A DNA stretch of 64,000 bases from Pseudomonas batumici (GCF_000820515.1 NZ_JXDG01000007.1:1-64000), one strand, 5' to 3'. Numbered from the stretch's first letter, positions 27,890 through 36,830 are shown. Notes: generated from the letters alone by a model not told the origin. Numbers and translations: made by a program.

Positions 27890-28588
27890 TTAGATCGTAA
27901 CCAGTCCGCGCACACCTTCGGCTTCCATATTTTCTCCACGGCCTTGCTGGACGATCTCGCCCCGGGACATCACCAGGTACTGATCGGCCAGCTCGGCGGC
28001 GAAATCGTAGAACTGCTCCACCAGCAGGATCGCCATGTCGCCCCGGGCGGCGAGTTTCTTGATCACCGCGCCGATCTCCTTGATCACCGACGGCTGGATG
28101 CCTTCGGTGGGTTCATCGAGGATCAGCAGGCGTGGGCGACTGGCCAGGGCCCGGCCGATGGCGAGCTGTTGCTGCTGGCCGCCGGAGAGGTCGCCGCCGC
28201 GGCGTTGTTTCATCTGCAGCAGGACCGGGAACAGTTCGTAGATGAAGGCCGGGACTTCCCGGGCTTCGGCGGCGGGGAAGCGCGACAGGCCCATCAGCAG
28301 GTTTTCCTCCACGCTGAGGCGGCCGAAGATTTCCCGACCCTGGGGGACGTAGGCAATGCCGGCGTGGACCCGTTGGTGCGGCTTGAAATGGGTGATGGCC
28401 TTGCCTTCCCATTGCACCGCCCCTTCCTTGGCGGGCAGCAGGCCCATCAGGCACTTGAGCAGGGTGGTCTTGCCCACGCCGTTGCGCCCCAGCAGGCAGG
28501 TGACTTCGCCGACTTTCACGTCAAAGGACAGCCCCCGCAGGATGTGGCTGCCGCCGTAGTATTGGTGCAGTTTTTCGACTTGCAGCAT
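27890..28588 (-). CDS. urtE: Urea ABC transporter ATPase UrtE
   Basis: A 232-residue LivF-type ATPase. Walker A GRNGVGKTTLLKCLMGLLP, signature LSGGQQQQLAIGRALASRP and Walker B LLILDEPTEGIQPSVI are intact, followed by the switch His region. With UrtD it powers high-affinity urea import through UrtB and UrtC. It is last of the urtABCDE genes, 27 bases after urtD. Confidence 0.94.
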   Translation of the reverse strand: MLQVEKLHQYYGGSHILRGLSFDVKVGEVTCLLGRNGVGKTTLLKCLMGLLPAKEGAVQWEGKAITHFKPHQRVHAGIAYVPQGREIFGRLSVEENLLMGLSRFPAAEAREVPAFIYELFPVLLQMKQRRGGDLSGGQQQQLAIGRALASRPRLLILDEPTEGIQPSVIKEIGAVIKKLAARGDMAILLVEQFYDFAAELADQYLVMSRGEIVQQGRGENMEAEGVRGLVTI

Positions 28589-28615
28589 GGTTGTGTTCCT
28601 GAATATGGGGTGCCT

Positions 28616-29476
28616 TCAGCGGCCGAGGTAGACCTCGATCACCCGCTCGTTTTCCTGCACCTGCTCAAGCGACCCTTCGGCTAGCACGCTGCCCTGGTGC
28701 AGCACGGTGACATGGTCGGCAATCGCGCCGACAAAGCCCATGTCGTGCTCCACCACCATCAGCGAATGCTTGCCGGCCAGGCTCTTGAACAGCTCGGCGG
28801 TGAACTCGGTCTCGGCATCGGTCATGCCCGCCACCGGTTCGTCGAGCAGCAACAGTTGCGGGTCCTGCACCAGCAGCATGCCGATCTCCAGGAACTGCTT
28901 CTGGCCGTGGGACAGCAAGCCGGCCGGGCGATTGACCGAGCCGGTCAGGCGAATGGTTTCCAGGACCTGGGCAATCCCGTCTTTCTGCTCGCCGCTCAAA
29001 CGTGCCCGCAGGCTGGCCCATACCGACTTGTCGGTCTTCTGCGCCAGTTCCAGGTTCTCGAACACCGTCAGTGCCTCGAACACCGTCGGCTTCTGGAACT
29101 TGCGGCCGATCCCGGCCTGGGCGATCTGCACTTCGCTCATCGACGACAGGTCCAGGGTTTCGCCGAACCAGGCCTTGCCGTGGCTGGGCCGGGTCTTGCC
29201 GGTGATCACGTCCATCAGGGTGGTCTTGCCCGCGCCGTTGGGGCCGATGATGCAGCGCAGTTCGCCGACGCCGATGTACAGGTTCAGGTTGTTCAGGGCC
29301 TTGAAGCCGTCGAAGCTGACGCTGATGTCTTCCAGGGTCAGGATGGTGCCGTGGCGGGTGTCCAGGCCGTCGCCCTTGGCCTGGCCGAGGCCGATGGCGT
29401 CGCGGCTGCTGCCGGCGTCCCTGTTGGGCTCGAGGATCGGTTCGAGCATGAATTCGGCAGTCGCTGTGACTCTCAT
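28616..29476 (-). CDS. urtD: Urea ABC transporter ATPase UrtD
   Basis: A 286-residue LivG-type ATPase with Walker A GPNGAGKTTLMDVITGKTR, the LivG-specific GIGRKFQKPTVFE, signature LLSHGQKQFLEIGMLL and Walker B LLLLDEPVAGM. The start at the ATG 29476 (MRVTATAEFMLEP) overlaps the urtC stop (ATGA). About 45 N-terminal residues before the ATPase core are an extension common in Pseudomonas UrtD as far as I recall. Confidence 0.93.
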   Translation of the reverse strand: MRVTATAEFMLEPILEPNRDAGSSRDAIGLGQAKGDGLDTRHGTILTLEDISVSFDGFKALNNLNLYIGVGELRCIIGPNGAGKTTLMDVITGKTRPSHGKAWFGETLDLSSMSEVQIAQAGIGRKFQKPTVFEALTVFENLELAQKTDKSVWASLRARLSGEQKDGIAQVLETIRLTGSVNRPAGLLSHGQKQFLEIGMLLVQDPQLLLLDEPVAGMTDAETEFTAELFKSLAGKHSLMVVEHDMGFVGAIADHVTVLHQGSVLAEGSLEQVQENERVIEVYLGR

Positions 29477-30552
29477 TGTTCGCCCCTTTTCTTCAGCAAC
29501 CCGATCACGCCCTTGGGCAGGTACAGGGTCACGACGATAAACAGTGCGCCGAGGAAGAACAGCCAGTATTCGGGGAAGGCCACGGTGAACCAGCTCTTCA
29601 TGCCGTTGACCATGCCCGCGCCCAGCAACGGGCCGATCAGGCTGCCGCGTCCGCCCAGGGCCACCCACACGGCGGCCTCGATGGAGTTGGTCGGCGACAT
29701 TTCGCTGGGGTTGATGATGCCCACCTGCGGCACATACAGCGCCCCGGCCAGGCCGCACAACACGGCGCTCAAGACCCAGACGAACAGTTTGAAACCACGG
29801 GGATCGTAGCCGCAGAACATCAGGCGGTTTTCCGCATCGCGCAGCGCCGTCAGCACCCGGCCGAACTTGCTCCGGGCCAGGCGCCAGCCGCTGTAGAGGC
29901 TGGCGACCAGCAACACCACGGTGGCGAAGAACAGCACCGCGCGGGTGCCCGGCTCGGTGATGCCGAACCCCAGGATGCTGCGGAAGTTGGTGAAGCCGTT
30001 GTTGCCGCCGAAGCCGGTCTCGTTACGGAAGAACAGCAGCATCCCGGCGAAGGTCAGGGCCTGGGTCATGATCGAGAAGTACACGCCCTTGATTCGCGAA
30101 CGGAAGGCGAAGAAACCGAACACCAGCGCCAGCAGCCCCGGCGCCAGCACCACCAGGCACAGGGCCCAGAGGAAGTGGCTGGTGCCGGTCCAGTACCAGG
30201 GCAGTTCGGTCCAGGACAGGAAGGTCATGAACGCCGGCAGTTGGTCGCCGGACGCCTCGCGCATCAGGTACATGCCCATGGCATAGCCGCCGAGGGCGAA
30301 GAACAGGCCGTGGCCCAGGGACAGCAGGCCGGCGTAGCCCCACACCAGGTCCAGTGCCAGGGCGACGATGGCGTAGCAGAGGATCTTGCCCACCAGCGTC
30401 AGGGTATAGGCCGAGACGTGGAGCAGGTTCCCGGGCGGCAGCAGCGACAGCAGCGGCAAGGCCAGCAGCAGCGCCAGGACGGTTGCGCCGATGGCAAGCG
30501 TCAGCCTGGGCCCGGCTTTTTGGGTCGCGGTGAGCATCAGGGGCTGGTTCAT
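29473..30552 (-). CDS. urtC: Urea ABC transporter permease UrtC
   Basis: A 359-residue LivM-type permease with about nine membrane helices and the loop GYAGLLSLGHGLFFALGGYA typical of branched-chain/urea permeases. The ATG at 30552 shares one base with the urtB stop (TGATG). The much longer open frame extending toward 31446 is an out-of-frame read of urtB and not coding. Confidence 0.93.
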   Translation of the reverse strand: MNQPLMLTATQKAGPRLTLAIGATVLALLLALPLLSLLPPGNLLHVSAYTLTLVGKILCYAIVALALDLVWGYAGLLSLGHGLFFALGGYAMGMYLMREASGDQLPAFMTFLSWTELPWYWTGTSHFLWALCLVVLAPGLLALVFGFFAFRSRIKGVYFSIMTQALTFAGMLLFFRNETGFGGNNGFTNFRSILGFGITEPGTRAVLFFATVVLLVASLYSGWRLARSKFGRVLTALRDAENRLMFCGYDPRGFKLFVWVLSAVLCGLAGALYVPQVGIINPSEMSPTNSIEAAVWVALGGRGSLIGPLLGAGMVNGMKSWFTVAFPEYWLFFLGALFIVVTLYLPKGVIGLLKKRGEQ

Positions 30553-32060
30553 CAGTCGATCACCCGTCCTTTCAGTGCGAAGAGTCCTTGCGGGCGTTTC
30601 TGGATAAACAGAATGATCAGCGCGAGGATCAGGATCTTGCCCAGGACCGCGCCGATCTGCGGTTCGAGGAGCTTGTTGGCGATGCCCAGGCCGGAGGCCG
30701 CCATGACGCTGCCGGCCAACTGGCCAACACCGCCGAGCACCACCACCAGGAAGGAGTCGATGATGTAGCTCTGGCCCAGGTCCGGGCCGACGTTGCCGAT
30801 CTGGCTCAGGGCGACGCCGCCAAGGCCGGCGATGCCGGAGCCGAGGCCGAAGGCGAGCATGTCCACGCGCCCGGTGGGCACGCCGCAGCAGGCGGCCATG
30901 TTGCGGTTCTGGGTGACGGCGCGCACGTTCAGGCCCAGGCGGGTCTTGTTCAGCAGCAGCCAGGTCAGGATCACCACGAACAGGGCGAAGGCGATGATCA
31001 CCAGGCGGTTGTAGGGCAGGACCAGGTTGGGCAGCACCTGGATACCGCCGGAGAGCCAGGCCGGATTGGCCACCTCGACGTTCTGCGCGCCGAACAGCAG
31101 GCGCACCAGCTGGATCAACATCAGGCTGATGCCCCAGGTGGCGAGCAGGGTTTCCAGCGGGCGGCCGTAGAGATGGCGGATGATCGTGCGCTCCAGGGCC
31201 ATGCCGATCCCGGCGGTGACGAAGAACGCCACCGGCAGGGCCACCAGCGGGTAGAACTCGATGGCCTGCGGCAGGAAACGCTGGAACAGCAGCTGCACGA
31301 CGTAGGTGGCGTAGGCGCCGAGCATGAGCATTTCGCCGTGGGCCATGTTGATCACCCCGAGCAGGCCGAAGGTGATCGCCAGGCCGAGGGCGGCAAGCAG
31401 CAGGATCGAACCCAGGGACAGGCCGCTGAAGGCCTGGCCGAGCCATTCACCGAGCATCAGCCTGCGTTTGACTTGCGCCAGGCTGGTTTCGGCGGCGGTA
31501 TGCACGCCGGCATCGGTTTCGACACCGGGTTGCAGCAGGCCTTCGAGGCGGGTCCGGGCCAGCGGGTCGCCGCTATCACCGAGCAGGCGTACGGCGGCCA
31601 GGCGCACGGCCGGGTCGCTGTCGACCAATTGCAGATTGGCCAGGGCCAGGCTGAGCGCGGCGTGGACATCGGCGTTGGTTTCGCCGGCCAGTTGCTGGTC
31701 GAGGAATTTCAGTTGCGCCGGCTTGGCGCTTTTTTGCAGTTGCTGGGCGGCGGCCAGGCGCACCTTGGCGTCGGCGGCGAGCAGTTGCTGGGCGGCGACG
31801 GCGGTGTCGATCAGGCCGCGCAGGCGGTTGTTCAGGCGCAGGGTCCTGGTTTCGCCGTTGAGCGTCAGTTGGCCGCTGTGCAGGGCATCGATCAGCTCGA
31901 TGCGCGCCGGCTCCGGGTGCGCGGCCCAGGCTTCCAGCAGGGCGGCCTGCTGGTTGGGGTTGGCGGCGACGAAGTCTTCGGCCTCGCCGGCCTGGGCGGC
32001 CATCGGCCACAGCAGCGTGAGGGCGAAGGTGAAGAAAAGACGGTAGAGGGCAGTGGGCAT
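30552..32060 (-). CDS. urtB: Urea ABC transporter permease UrtB
   Basis: 502 residues. After a signal peptide (MPTALYRLFFTFALTLLWPM, AAQA), residues 20-200 are a helical HEAT-like periplasmic domain rich in Ala and Leu, characteristic of UrtB and absent from ordinary LivH. The LivH-like permease core (GLAITFGLLGVINMAHGEML) follows. I start at the ATG at 32060, since 23 extra upstream codons would read into the REP. A REP pair separates it from urtA. Confidence 0.93.
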   Translation of the reverse strand: MPTALYRLFFTFALTLLWPMAAQAGEAEDFVAANPNQQAALLEAWAAHPEPARIELIDALHSGQLTLNGETRTLRLNNRLRGLIDTAVAAQQLLAADAKVRLAAAQQLQKSAKPAQLKFLDQQLAGETNADVHAALSLALANLQLVDSDPAVRLAAVRLLGDSGDPLARTRLEGLLQPGVETDAGVHTAAETSLAQVKRRLMLGEWLGQAFSGLSLGSILLLAALGLAITFGLLGVINMAHGEMLMLGAYATYVVQLLFQRFLPQAIEFYPLVALPVAFFVTAGIGMALERTIIRHLYGRPLETLLATWGISLMLIQLVRLLFGAQNVEVANPAWLSGGIQVLPNLVLPYNRLVIIAFALFVVILTWLLLNKTRLGLNVRAVTQNRNMAACCGVPTGRVDMLAFGLGSGIAGLGGVALSQIGNVGPDLGQSYIIDSFLVVVLGGVGQLAGSVMAASGLGIANKLLEPQIGAVLGKILILALIILFIQKRPQGLFALKGRVID

Positions 32061-32083
32061 ATCATTGGCCTTGCATAAGACAC

Positions 32084-32168
32084 TGTGGGAGCCGGATTGC
32101 TGGCGATAGCGGCCGATCAGGCAATGCAAGACTCACTGGCCTCAATCGCCAGCAAGCCGGCTCCTACA
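32084..32168. repeat. REP pair between urtA and urtB
   Basis: TGTGGGAGCCGGATTGCTGGCGATAG faces an inverted CAATCGCCAGCAAGCCGGCTCCTACA copy. A hairpin here fits the common pattern of an abundant binding-protein mRNA being stabilised relative to its membrane partners (known for such loci; inferred here). Confidence 0.85.
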
Positions 32169-32221
32169 GGGGGATTGGGTCAGCCCGCAACTACCTGCCG
32201 GGCTCGACCTTCAGCGGCTGT

Positions 32222-33487
32222 TCAGTTGCCCTTCACCGCATAATCCGGCTTCTTGTCGTTACCCGGGATGAACGGGCTCCACGGCTGGGCCCGGATCGGT
32301 CCCTCGGTCTGCCAGACCACGTTGAACTGACCGTCCGGCTGGATCTCGCCGATCATCACCGGCTTGTGCAGGTGGTGGTTGGTCTTGTCCATGGTCAGGG
32401 TGTAGCCCGACGGCGCGGCGAAGGTCTGGCCGGCCAGGGCCTCACGGACCTTGTCGACCTCGGTGGACTTGGCCTTCTCCGCCGCCTGGGCCCACATGTG
32501 GATGCCGACGTAGGTGGCCTCCATCGGGTCGTTGGTCACCGCCTTGTCGGCACCCGGCAGGTTTTTCTTCTTGGCGTAGGCCTTCCAGTCGGCGACGAAT
32601 TTCTGGTTCACCGGGTTGCTCACCGACTCGAAGTAGTTCCACGCCGCCAGGTTGCCCACCAGCGGCTTGGTGTCGATGCCGCGCAGCTCCTCCTCGCCCA
32701 CCGAGAAGGCCACCACCGGTACGTCGGTGGCTTTCAGGCCCTGGTTCGCCAGTTCCTTGTAGAAGGGCACGTTGGAGTCGCCGTTGACGGTGGAAATGAC
32801 CGCGGTCTTGCCACCAGCGGAGAATTTCTTGATGTTGGCGACGATGGTCTGGTAATCGGCGTGGCCGAACGGGGTGTAGACCTCTTCGATATCCTTGTCC
32901 GCCACACCCTTGGAGTGCAGGAACGAGCGCAGGATCTTGTTGGTGGTGCGCGGGTAGACGTAGTCGGTGCCCAGCAGGAAGAAACGCTTGGCGCCGCCGC
33001 CGTCTTCGCTCATCAGGTATTCCACCGCCGGGATTGCCTGCTGGTTCGGCGCGGCGCCGGTGTAGAACACGTTCGGCGACATCTCTTCGCCTTCATACTG
33101 CACCGGGTAGAACAGCAGGCCGTTGAGTTCCTCGAACACCGGCAGCACCGACTTGCGCGACACCGAGGTCCAGCAACCGAACACCACCGCGACCTTGTCC
33201 TGGGTCAGCAACTGCCGGCTCTTTTCGGCGAACAGCGGCCAGTTGGACGCCGGGTCGACCACCACCGGTTCGAGCATCTTGCCGTTGACCCCGCCCTTGG
33301 CGTTGATCTCGTCGATGGTCATCAGCGCCATGTCCTTGAGCGAGGTCTCGGAGATTGCCATGGTGCCGGACAGCGAGTGCAGGATGCCGACCTTGATGGT
33401 CTCGGCCGCCTGGACAGTCCAGGTCATGCCCATGGCGGCGATCGATGCCGAGAGTGTGAAAGCCTTGAGCAAGCTGCGACGCTTCAT
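32222..33487 (-). CDS. urtA: Urea ABC transporter substrate-binding protein UrtA
   Basis: A 421-residue periplasmic urea receptor of the Leu/Ile/Val-binding fold. The N-terminus MKRRSLLKAFTLSASIAAMG carries a twin-arginine-like RRSLLK, then a cleavage site after VQAA. The mature start ETIKVGILHSLSGTMAISE and DPASNWPLFAEKSRQLL match UrtA rather than AmiC-type proteins. It is first gene of the urea block and has a sigma-54-type promoter about 55 bases upstream, with GGAG 8 bases before the ATG. Confidence 0.95.
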   Translation of the reverse strand: MKRRSLLKAFTLSASIAAMGMTWTVQAAETIKVGILHSLSGTMAISETSLKDMALMTIDEINAKGGVNGKMLEPVVVDPASNWPLFAEKSRQLLTQDKVAVVFGCWTSVSRKSVLPVFEELNGLLFYPVQYEGEEMSPNVFYTGAAPNQQAIPAVEYLMSEDGGGAKRFFLLGTDYVYPRTTNKILRSFLHSKGVADKDIEEVYTPFGHADYQTIVANIKKFSAGGKTAVISTVNGDSNVPFYKELANQGLKATDVPVVAFSVGEEELRGIDTKPLVGNLAAWNYFESVSNPVNQKFVADWKAYAKKKNLPGADKAVTNDPMEATYVGIHMWAQAAEKAKSTEVDKVREALAGQTFAAPSGYTLTMDKTNHHLHKPVMIGEIQPDGQFNVVWQTEGPIRAQPWSPFIPGNDKKPDYAVKGN

Positions 33488-33540
33488 TGTGCAATCTCCA
33501 TGAACTCAACGTTGTTATGGGGCAGGTCGAGAGGGTGATT

Positions 33541-33554
33541 GCAAGCGGTGTGCC
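33541..33554 (-). promoter_or_regulatory. Sigma-54 (RpoN) promoter of urtA
   Basis: The minus strand reads GGCACACCGCTTGC, an exact GG-N10-GC with the favoured GGCAC and TTGC elements. Transcription would start near 33529, leaving a leader of about 42 bases. A half NtrC site (GCACCA on the minus strand, 33660-33665) lies about 110 bases further upstream. This fits nitrogen-controlled urea uptake. Confidence 0.65.
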
Positions 33555-33713
33555 TAGTCGGCTGAAGGCAGCAAAACGTCGCTTTTTAGCGGAGGGCGGG
33601 GAGGCAGGCGCCCCAAGAGGAGGCTTTGCCGCGCCGGTGGGCATGGCTATGCGTCATTCTGGTGCTGCAGGGAGGGCTGGCTCGCTCCCCCCGTGTCTCT
33701 GGCCGGGTTTGGG

Positions 33714-34013
33714 TTAGTTCACGCCCGGGAAAGAGTCCACATACTTGATGGTGAAGTCGGGAAAGGAGTCGACGATCTGGATTTTGTAATCAGGGAAACT
33801 GTCGACGATTTTCCACTTGCCAGGGGCGTCGGCGAAGGAATCGACTTTCTTCACGTTGAGGTCTTCAAAGGAGTTCACGACCTTGACCTTGTAGTCGGGG
33901 AAACTGTCGACGAACTTGATATTGCCGTAGATCTTCGAGACATCGACGCTGGTATCGGCCGAGGCGTTGAAGGAGCAGCAGAGCAGCAGTGCCAGGGCGG
34001 CGGTTTTCAACAT
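33714..34013 (-). CDS. Small secreted repeat protein, probable 7(1) septoil-knot (Septknot) family
   Basis: 99 residues with a signal peptide (MLKTAALALLLCCSFNASA). The mature part is six near-identical units of about ten residues around V(D/N)SF: IKFVDSFPDY, KVKVVNSFEDL, NVKKVDSFADAPG, KWKIVDSFPDY, KIQIVDSFPDF and TIKYVDSFPGVN, preceded by one divergent strand KIYGN. Seven short strands alternating with SF-D turns match my memory of the Septknot family, whose members form a seven-crossing torus knot. I choose the ATG at 34013, because AGGATGAG lies about 7 bases upstream; an ATG at 34022 is too close to it. Function unknown. It lies between the metal ABC genes and urtA. Confidence 0.7.
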   Translation of the reverse strand: MLKTAALALLLCCSFNASADTSVDVSKIYGNIKFVDSFPDYKVKVVNSFEDLNVKKVDSFADAPGKWKIVDSFPDYKIQIVDSFPDFTIKYVDSFPGVN

Positions 34014-34084
34014 GGGACTCATCCTGAGAGTGTTGGACAACGCGCCATCATACAGGTCGTCCGCTGCGATTGCAGGTGCCGGCG

Positions 34085-35098
34085 TCAACCGCGCTTGCGC
34101 ATCAGGCCGATGAAAAACAACCCACCGATCGCCGCCGTGGCTACGCCGATGGGCAGGTCTTCCGGGGCGATCAGGGTTCGCGCCGCGACATCTACCCAGA
34201 CCAGGAACAGGCTGCCCAGCAGTGCCGACACCGGCAGCAGGCGACGGTGCTCCGCGCCCACGAGGTAGCGGGCGATATGCGGCACCATCAAGCCGACGAA
34301 ACCGATGGAGCCGCTGATGGACACCAGTACGCCAGTCAGCAGCGAAGCGATCAGGAACACCTTCAGACGCACATTGCGCGCACTCAGGCCGAGGGTCACG
34401 GCGGTCTGCTCGCCCGCCATCAGGGCGTTCAACGGCCGCGCCATGCTCACCAGCAGTATCAGCCCCAGCAGCACGCTCGCCGCCGGGATCGGCAGCAGTT
34501 CCCAACGGGCCAGGCCGAGGCCGCCGAGCATCCAGAACAACACCGCGGAACTGGCCCGGTGGTCGCCGAGAAACAGCAGCAGGTTGGCCAGCGCCATCAT
34601 CACGAAGGACACCGCGACCCCGCACAGCAGCAGCCGGTCACTGTCCAGCCGCCCCTTGCGGCTGGCGATGGCCAGCACCACCAGCATGCTGCCCAGGGCA
34701 CCGAGAAAAGCGGCGATGGGCAAGGTCAGCAGGCCGACGATTTCGCCCACATGCAGGACCACGATCACCGCGCCGAGGGTTGCCCCGGAGGTGACGCCGA
34801 GCAGGTGCGGGTCGGCCAGGGGATTGCGGGTGACCGCCTGCAGCACCGCGCCGATCAGGGCCAGCCCGGCCCCCACCAGCGCCCCGAGGAGCATGCGCGG
34901 CACCCGGATCAGCCAGACGATGGGCTCCTGGCCGGCGCTCCAGTTCACCTCGCCCAGGCCCAGCACCTTGTACGAGAGAATCCGCCACACCACGTCCACC
35001 GGCACCCGTGCCGGACCGAAGCCCAGGGACAGCACGCAGGAGAGCAGCAACAAGGCGCCGAGGGCGACCAGCAACAAGGCGTAGCGGCGGTTCATCAT
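34085..35098 (-). CDS. FecCD-family metal/siderophore ABC permease
   Basis: A 337-residue inner-membrane permease with about ten helices. Family motifs are RVPRMLLGALVGAGLALIGA, NPLADPHLLGVTSGATLGAV and SGSIGFVGLMVPHIARYLVG. The start at 35098 overlaps the binding-protein stop. It is third gene of a three-gene operon (ATPase, binding protein, permease), the same order as PAO1 PA2912-PA2914, which I recall as zinc-limitation induced. Cargo could be zinc chelate, iron siderophore or a corrinoid. Confidence 0.88.
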   Translation of the reverse strand: MMNRRYALLLVALGALLLLSCVLSLGFGPARVPVDVVWRILSYKVLGLGEVNWSAGQEPIVWLIRVPRMLLGALVGAGLALIGAVLQAVTRNPLADPHLLGVTSGATLGAVIVVLHVGEIVGLLTLPIAAFLGALGSMLVVLAIASRKGRLDSDRLLLCGVAVSFVMMALANLLLFLGDHRASSAVLFWMLGGLGLARWELLPIPAASVLLGLILLVSMARPLNALMAGEQTAVTLGLSARNVRLKVFLIASLLTGVLVSISGSIGFVGLMVPHIARYLVGAEHRRLLPVSALLGSLFLVWVDVAARTLIAPEDLPIGVATAAIGGLFFIGLMRKRG

Positions 35099-36045
35099 TG
35101 CGGGTGGAACGCCTTGGCGAGGGTTTCGATGGCCTGGACGTTATCGATGCCCGGTGTCGCCTCGACATAGGGAATGACCACGAAACGCTTGTTGCGGATG
35201 GCGTCCACCGACTGCAGCGCCGGGTTGCTTTCGAGGAAGTGCTGCTTCTGTTCGGCGGTGATTTCGCTGTAGTCGACGATGACGATCACCTGGGGATTCT
35301 TCTCCACCACGCTTTCCCAGTTCACCCGGGTCCAGCTGGCGTCGACATCATCCAGTACGTTGCGACCGCCCGCGGCTTCGATCAGCGCCTGGGGCATGGC
35401 CAGGCGGCCAGCGGTCATGGCGCGGTCTTCGCCGCTGTCGTAGAGAAACACCCGTGGGCGCTCGGCCGGCAGGCTTTTCTGCACGGCGCTCACCCGCGCC
35501 TGCATCGCGCCGACCAGGGCATCGGCACGCGCCTGCACGTCGAAGATCCGGCCCAGGTTGCGCAGGTCGTTGTAGGTGTCGTCGAGGCTGGCACCCGGGC
35601 GTTTCATCACGAAGGCGCAGGACTCGGTCAACTCGTAGACGTTGATGCCCAGGGGCGTCAGCGTCGCCGGGGTGACGGCACCGCCGACGCTCATGCCGTA
35701 GTCCCAGCCGGCGAAGAAGAAGTCGACATTGGCATTGAGCAGGGTTTCCACCGACGGGTACTTGGCCGCCAGTTCCGGCAGGCCGTCGAGGATCTTCGCC
35801 ATCTGCGGGGTGACCGCTTTCCAGCCACTGATCCCGCTGTAGCCGACCATGCGCGGCTTGAGGCCGAGGGCGAGCATCATCTGGGTCATGTTGATGTCAT
35901 GACTGACCGCGTGCCTGGGCGCCTCCTTGAAGGTCACCTCGCGGTTGCAGCTCTGGATCGTCAGTGGGTAGTGCGTCGACTCGGCCAGGGCGGACATGGA
36001 CGTGAACAGTAAACCGAGGCAAAGCGCCAGGTGCCGTAGCTTCAT
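35095..36045 (-). CDS. Periplasmic metal/siderophore-binding protein (BtuF/FepB-like)
   Basis: 316 residues with a signal peptide (to SALA/E near residue 22) and two lobes joined by a long helix, the cluster A-II/III binding-protein fold. Features seen are LTIQSCNREVTFKEAPRHAV, MMLALGLKPRMVGYSG, VFLYDSGEDRAMTAGRLAMP and WESVVEKNPQVIVIVDY. No His-rich loop is present, so free zinc binding of the ZnuA kind is unlikely, and a chelate or corrinoid is more plausible (inference). It is coupled by ATGA overlaps to both neighbours. Confidence 0.85.
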   Translation of the reverse strand: MKLRHLALCLGLLFTSMSALAESTHYPLTIQSCNREVTFKEAPRHAVSHDINMTQMMLALGLKPRMVGYSGISGWKAVTPQMAKILDGLPELAAKYPSVETLLNANVDFFFAGWDYGMSVGGAVTPATLTPLGINVYELTESCAFVMKRPGASLDDTYNDLRNLGRIFDVQARADALVGAMQARVSAVQKSLPAERPRVFLYDSGEDRAMTAGRLAMPQALIEAAGGRNVLDDVDASWTRVNWESVVEKNPQVIVIVDYSEITAEQKQHFLESNPALQSVDAIRNKRFVVIPYVEATPGIDNVQAIETLAKAFHPQ

Positions 36046-36830
36046 GGTTGGGTTATCCAGGTGATTCGCGGGTAGCCGGAAAGTGGGTGGGTATCGATCA
36101 ATGCTTCGACGCCGAAAACCTCGCGCAGCAGCTCGGCGGTCAGGACTTCGGCGGGTGTGCCGCTGGCGACGATGCGACCGTGGTGGAGCACGTACAAGCG
36201 GTCGCAGAACGCCGCGGCCAGGTTGAGGTCATGGATGCTGGCCAGGGTGCCGATCTTCAGTTGCCTGACCAGGCGCAACAGCTCCAGCTGGAAGCGTGGG
36301 TCGAGGTGGTTGGTCGGTTCGTCGAGGATCAGCAGTTGCGGTTGCTGGGCCAGCGCGCGGGCGAGGATCACCCGTTGTTTTTCACCGCCGGAGAGGGTGG
36401 CGAAGGCGTGGTCTTCGAAGCCCAGCATGCCCACCGACTCGAGGGACTGGTGGATCAGTCGGCGGTCGGCCTCGGTGTCGCCGTCGAAGAGTTTCTTGTG
36501 CGGGGTACGGCCCATGGCGACCACTTCCTCGACGGTCAGGCCAAAGGCATCGGGGAATTCCTGGAGCACCACGGCGATGCGCTGGGCGCACCAGCGTGGC
36601 GATTGTTTCCAGACGTTCTGGTGGTCGAGCAGGACCTCGCCGTGTTCCGGTTGGCTGAAGCGGTAGGCGCAGCGCAACAGGCTGGTCTTGCCGCTGCCAT
36701 TGGGGCCGATCAGGCCGACGAACTCACCGGCGGCCACCCGTAGGTTGGCGTCACGCAGCTGGAACTGGTGATGGCAGTGGCCACGGCCCAGGGGTGTCCA
36801 GGCGAGATGGGTGAGGGTCAGCGAGGTCAT
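36042..36830 (-). CDS. ABC transporter ATPase, FecE/BtuD-like
   Basis: 262 residues with Walker A GPNGSGKTSLLRCAYRFSQP, Q-loop VVLQEFPDAFG, signature LSGGEKQRVILARALAQQP, Walker B LLILDEPTNHLDP and the switch SIHDLNLAAAFCDR. It is first gene of the metal ABC operon. Upstream lie a REP pair and then a Zur-like palindrome at 36981-36993, suggesting zinc control of the operon. Confidence 0.9.
   Translation of the reverse strand: MTSLTLTHLAWTPLGRGHCHHQFQLRDANLRVAAGEFVGLIGPNGSGKTSLLRCAYRFSQPEHGEVLLDHQNVWKQSPRWCAQRIAVVLQEFPDAFGLTVEEVVAMGRTPHKKLFDGDTEADRRLIHQSLESVGMLGFEDHAFATLSGGEKQRVILARALAQQPQLLILDEPTNHLDPRFQLELLRLVRQLKIGTLASIHDLNLAAAFCDRLYVLHHGRIVASGTPAEVLTAELLREVFGVEALIDTHPLSGYPRITWITQP

Noticed and set aside
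29473..31446. A single 657-codon frame covering urtC and part of urtB
   Set aside because: The N-terminal 300 codons are an out-of-frame read of urtB; urtC has its own ATG at 30552 touching the urtB stop.
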